From Candidatus Zixiibacteriota bacterium (GTDB lineage: Bacteria > Zixibacteria > MSB-5A5 > CAIYYT01), in NCBI GenBank assembly GCA_023134875.1, contig JAGLUH010000252.1:1-8299 (forward strand): a stretch of 8,299 bases of DNA, read 5' to 3'. The notes below the pieces were generated by a model. That model was not told where the DNA came from. It saw nothing but the letters and a program-made list of their open reading frames with translations, and searched no databases. Shown here one piece after another: positions 5,573 through 8,299 of this stretch. Positions within the stretch are counted from its first letter, which is position 1. Every line of letters begins with the position of its first letter. The translations under genes and the position numbers were made by a program.

Positions 5573-7402
5573 GTGACGACTGACAAAAACAATATAACCG
5601 ACACGGCGGCCCCGCGCTGGAACCTCGATTCGATCTTTCCCGGAGGAAGTGGTTCCGCTGAGTACAGAGATTTTCGTAAAAAGACAAGAAACGATCTGGA
5701 CCATGCCCGTGATACTGTCAACCGGCTGCCGGCCACCCTGGATGATGATTCGGTTTCCAACTGGAAGGACTTTATCCTCGAACTTCAGCGACTCGGCCTC
5801 CATATCAGTTTGGCGAGTTCTTTTGTGCACTGTTTGATATCCCAAAAGGTTGACGACGACGAGGCCAATACCATCTATGGCGAGGTCGATGTGATGATCG
5901 CTGATTGGTACAACCTGCGCAACTCGCTGGAGGCTTTCTCGGTGAAACAAAGTGACGCCGTCTGGGAGAAATTTGTCTCTCTGCCTTTGTTGACGCCGAT
6001 CAGGTTTTATCTCGATGAGTTGCGCCGCAATGCGCGGGAGAAGATGCCACCCGAATTGGAATCACTGGTTCTCGACCTATCGGTAAATGGCTATCACGCC
6101 TGGAGCCGCTTATATGACAAGATTTCGGGGCGAATCAAGGTGGAGTTTCAAGATGGAGACAAACTAGAAACTCTCTCGGTCGGTCAGTTACAAAACAAGT
6201 TTCTCAACCCTGATCGTGGCATCAGGAAACGAGCCTTCACCAAATTCCAGGAAGCTTGGCAGGAAGAAGCCAGTCTTACCGCCGCTGCCCTGAATTACCA
6301 GGGTGGTTTCCGCCTGTCAATCTACAAACATCGCGACTGGGATTCAGTTCTCCATGAACCGCTGCGTATGGGGCGGATGAAGGAAGAGACACTCACGGCG
6401 ATGTGGCAGGCAGTAACCAAGGCGTTGCCGCAGGTGACACGGTATATTGAGGCGAAGAAAAAGGTTCTCGGCATTACTGAATTCTGCTGGTATGATCAAT
6501 TCGCGCCGGTCGGCAAGTTAGATATGACCATGACCTTTGACAAAGCGGGTGAGTTTATCATTGAGCACCTCGGTTCCTTTTCTCAGGAGATGGCGGTGTT
6601 TTCGCAGATGGCTCTCGCTAAGAACTGGGTGGAAGGGGAAGATCGTCCTGGTAAGGCGGATGGTGGCTACTGTACCGGCATGAACCTGATCGGTCAGAGT
6701 CGCATCTTCATGACCTACGGTAATGATTTCGGCAGTATGACCACTCTGGCGCATGAGTTGGGACATGCTTATCATCAGTGGGTGCTGAAAGATATCCCCT
6801 ACCTGGCGACTGAGTACCCGATGGGATTGGCGGAGACCGCTTCGATCTTCAACGAACTGCGCGTGACTGATGCCGCCCTGCAGGGAGTTACCGACCCGCA
6901 GCAGAAGCTGATGCTGCTCGATCAAATCCTGCAGCAGCCGTTTATTCTCTTCTGCAACATCTACGCCCGTTACTTGTTTGACGGATGGTTCTACGATGAA
7001 CGCGCTAGAGGCGTAGTGAGTCGCGCTCGTCTGGATGAACTGATGATCAAAGCTCAGAAGGAAGCTTTTGGCGAGATACTCGATCCCACTGATGGTTATC
7101 ATCCCCTCTTCTGGGCCAGCAAGCTGCACTTCTACTATACTGAGGCGCCTTTCTATAATTTCCCCTACACTTTCGGGTTTCTTTTCGCCGGTGGTGTCTA
7201 TGCCCGAGCGTCACGGGAGGGCAAAGAATTTGCACCAAAGTATCGAGCGCTGTTGCAGGATACCGGCCGCATGGCTACCGAGGAAGTTGCCACCAAACAT
7301 CTCAACCTCGATCTAACCGATTCCGCTTTCTGGGATGAGGCAGTGGCGCGCTCGGTTGCCTATGTCGACGAATTCGTCAAACTGGCTGACGAACTCAGCT
7401 AA
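5573..7402 (+). CDS. pepF: M3 family zinc oligoendopeptidase (PepF-like)
   Basis: A cytoplasmic zinc metallopeptidase that trims short peptides, 609 residues from GTG 5573, the normal length for the oligoendopeptidase F group (M3B). The active-site motif is HELGH at residues 394-398: two zinc-binding His with the catalytic Glu395 between them. The third zinc ligand is expected to be Glu421 in MGLAETASIFNE. The C-terminal substrate-binding stretch HFYYTEAPFYNFPYTFG (about 519-535) is also characteristic. The N-terminal 200 residues are helical, as in the family, and there is no signal peptide. GTG 5573 is chosen because AAAGGAG (5557-5563) precedes it by 9 nt; a TTG at 5552 in frame would add 7 residues but lies upstream of that site. 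The gene is divergent from the CHAT gene. Its start region closely resembles that of the anti-sigma gene. Confidence 0.96.
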   Translation: MTTDKNNITDTAAPRWNLDSIFPGGSGSAEYRDFRKKTRNDLDHARDTVNRLPATLDDDSVSNWKDFILELQRLGLHISLASSFVHCLISQKVDDDEANTIYGEVDVMIADWYNLRNSLEAFSVKQSDAVWEKFVSLPLLTPIRFYLDELRRNAREKMPPELESLVLDLSVNGYHAWSRLYDKISGRIKVEFQDGDKLETLSVGQLQNKFLNPDRGIRKRAFTKFQEAWQEEASLTAAALNYQGGFRLSIYKHRDWDSVLHEPLRMGRMKEETLTAMWQAVTKALPQVTRYIEAKKKVLGITEFCWYDQFAPVGKLDMTMTFDKAGEFIIEHLGSFSQEMAVFSQMALAKNWVEGEDRPGKADGGYCTGMNLIGQSRIFMTYGNDFGSMTTLAHELGHAYHQWVLKDIPYLATEYPMGLAETASIFNELRVTDAALQGVTDPQQKLMLLDQILQQPFILFCNIYARYLFDGWFYDERARGVVSRARLDELMIKAQKEAFGEILDPTDGYHPLFWASKLHFYYTEAPFYNFPYTFGFLFAGGVYARASREGKEFAPKYRALLQDTGRMATEEVATKHLNLDLTDSAFWDEAVARSVAYVDEFVKLADELS

Positions 7403-7418
7403 ACCGCAGGTGCGGTTT
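7401..7418 (+). terminator. Hairpin at the end of the peptidase gene, possible weak terminator
   Basis: AAACCGC (7401-7407) pairs perfectly with GCGGTTT (7412-7418) around an AGGT loop, and the stem begins inside the TAA stop codon (7400-7402). No T-run follows beyond the three T of the stem, so termination may be weak or factor-dependent. A competing pairing, GGTTTC (7414-7419) with GAAACC (7429-7434), would exclude this stem. Protection of the mRNA 3' end is another possibility. Confidence 0.4.
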
Positions 7419-7485
7419 CGACAAACTGGAAACCAAACGTTGCAGGAAGAGGTTTCTGACGCCGCAGGCAACAAACAGCAAATGG

Positions 7486-7514
7486 TTGACAGATTCAATC
7501 CCAATCAGTAGACT
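7486..7514 (+). promoter_or_regulatory. Promoter of the nagD-like gene
   Basis: A perfect TTGACA -35 box (7486-7491), a 17-bp spacer and TAGACT (7509-7514) make the best housekeeping-type promoter in the window. Transcription would begin near 7521, giving a leader of about 60 nt. It lies about 85 bp after the peptidase stop, so the nagD-like gene can be expressed on its own. Confidence 0.6.
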
Positions 7515-7581
7515 ACAACACTGGATCGACTGTAAGTCAAGAACGGTCGTTATGATTGTAAACTGAGAGGAACTTTACCGT

Positions 7582-8299
7582 ATGGCCAGAAAGAAAAAGA
7601 TGCGCGCAGTTCTGTGTGATATGGACGGCGTCATTATCTGGGACAACAACCTGATCGAAGGTTCTGTTGAATTCATCAGGATGCTGCGCGACAAGAAGAT
7701 CCCCTATCTCTTTCTGACCAATTACCCTTCCCTGACACCGATAGACCTTAAGCATCGCCTCAGCCGCGCCGGTCTTGATATTGAGGTAGACCATTTCTAC
7801 ACTTCGGCAATGGCTACCGCCACCTTCCTGGAAATGCAGGAAAGCGGGGACAAGGTATATGTCATTGGCGAGGGAGCGCTTACCCATGAACTGTACAAGC
7901 GGGGCTTTACCATCAGCGACCAGGATGTCGATTATGTCGTACTGGGGGAGACGCGCTCCTATAACTTCGAGAAGATTGAAAAAGCGATCAGCCTGATCAG
8001 GCATGGCGCCCGTTTTATCGCCACCAATCCCGATGTTTCCGGTCCCTCCGGTTTTCCTTCTTGTGGCGCGCTGGTGGCGCCGATTGAAAAAGTCACGAAG
8101 CGAAAACCGTTCTATGTCGGCAAGCCCAATCCCTTTATGATGCGGGCGGCGCTGCGCAAGCTAGGCAGCCATTCCGCCCACACGGTGATAATCGGCGATA
8201 ATATGGAAACCGACATCATCGCCGGTATCGAGAGCGGACTTAAGACGATCCTGGTGCTGTCGGGTGTGCACAGCCGGAACGATCTCAAGAGATACCCTT
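7582..8299 (+). CDS. nagD: NagD-like HAD phosphatase (3' end beyond the window)
   Basis: A cytoplasmic HAD-superfamily phosphatase of the IIA cap class. The visible 239 residues follow E. coli NagD (a nucleotide monophosphatase, best on UMP, 250 residues) almost throughout, so only a short C-terminal piece should be missing. HAD motif I is DMDGV (nucleophile Asp13, acid/base Asp15), motif II is Thr46 in LTNYPS, motif III is Lys181 in VGKPNPF, and motif IV is GDNMETD (Asp206, Asp211). NagD-specific stretches include FYTSAMATATFL (72-83), GEGALTHELYK (96-106), GETRSYN (122-128) and RFIATNPD (144-151). ATG 7582 is preceded by GAGAGG (7565-7570) at a rather long 11-nt spacing. No nagA, nagB or nagC neighbours are present, so an amino-sugar role is not supported; nucleotide housekeeping is more likely. 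Confidence 0.95.
   Translation, partial: MARKKKMRAVLCDMDGVIIWDNNLIEGSVEFIRMLRDKKIPYLFLTNYPSLTPIDLKHRLSRAGLDIEVDHFYTSAMATATFLEMQESGDKVYVIGEGALTHELYKRGFTISDQDVDYVVLGETRSYNFEKIEKAISLIRHGARFIATNPDVSGPSGFPSCGALVAPIEKVTKRKPFYVGKPNPFMMRAALRKLGSHSAHTVIIGDNMETDIIAGIESGLKTILVLSGVHSRNDLKRYP

Noticed and set aside
7537..8004. 155-codon minus-strand open frame opposite the nagD-like gene
   Set aside because: The plus strand encodes a clear NagD protein with all four HAD motifs; the antisense frame has no independent support.

Overview
The window is bacterial DNA of roughly balanced base composition. It carries four complete protein genes and one gene cut by the right edge. The organism is probably a diderm (Gram-negative-type) bacterium, because the sigma-regulation pair includes a single-pass membrane anti-sigma-like protein with a large extracytoplasmic part, and the large CHAT protein has an export signal. 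The style (ECF sigma, zinc-finger anti-sigma, secreted TPR-CHAT protein) is common in environmental lineages such as Zixibacteria or other FCB-group phyla, but that placement is a guess, not something the sequence proves.

Layout: (1) Positions 1-544 hold no convincing gene. They contain a 10-bp tandem repeat (six units, 231-290), a hairpin (294-320), a 20-nt match to the 3' end of a serine tRNA (356-375), a 15-bp palindrome (464-478) and a likely promoter just before the sigma gene. (2) 545-1114 encodes an ECF-type sigma factor and 1168-2055 a membrane-anchored anti-sigma-like protein with an HX3CX2C zinc motif; they lie 53 bp apart in an apparent operon. (3) 2107-5340 on the minus strand, convergent with that operon, encodes an exported TPR-CHAT protein with both catalytic residues (His and Cys) present. 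(4) 5573-7402 on the plus strand, divergent from the CHAT gene, encodes a zinc oligoendopeptidase of family M3 (PepF-like). (5) 7582 to the right edge encodes a NagD-type HAD phosphatase behind its own good sigma-70-like promoter.

The most interesting reading is regulatory. An ECF sigma factor, a transmembrane anti-sigma factor and an exported caspase-like TPR-CHAT protein sit side by side. This recalls, without being homologous as a whole to, the type III-E CRISPR logic in which a TPR-CHAT protease cleaves a protein that restrains an ECF sigma factor. Here no CRISPR parts are seen, and the CHAT protein would act outside the cytoplasm, where the C-terminal domain of the anti-sigma protein should lie. 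A second unexpected signal is that the translation starts of the anti-sigma gene and of the peptidase gene, 4.4 kb apart, are nearly the same sequence, including the first codons. A third is that the sigma and CHAT genes both have promoter-like boxes so close to the start codon that their mRNAs may be leaderless, while the other three genes have clear ribosome binding sites.
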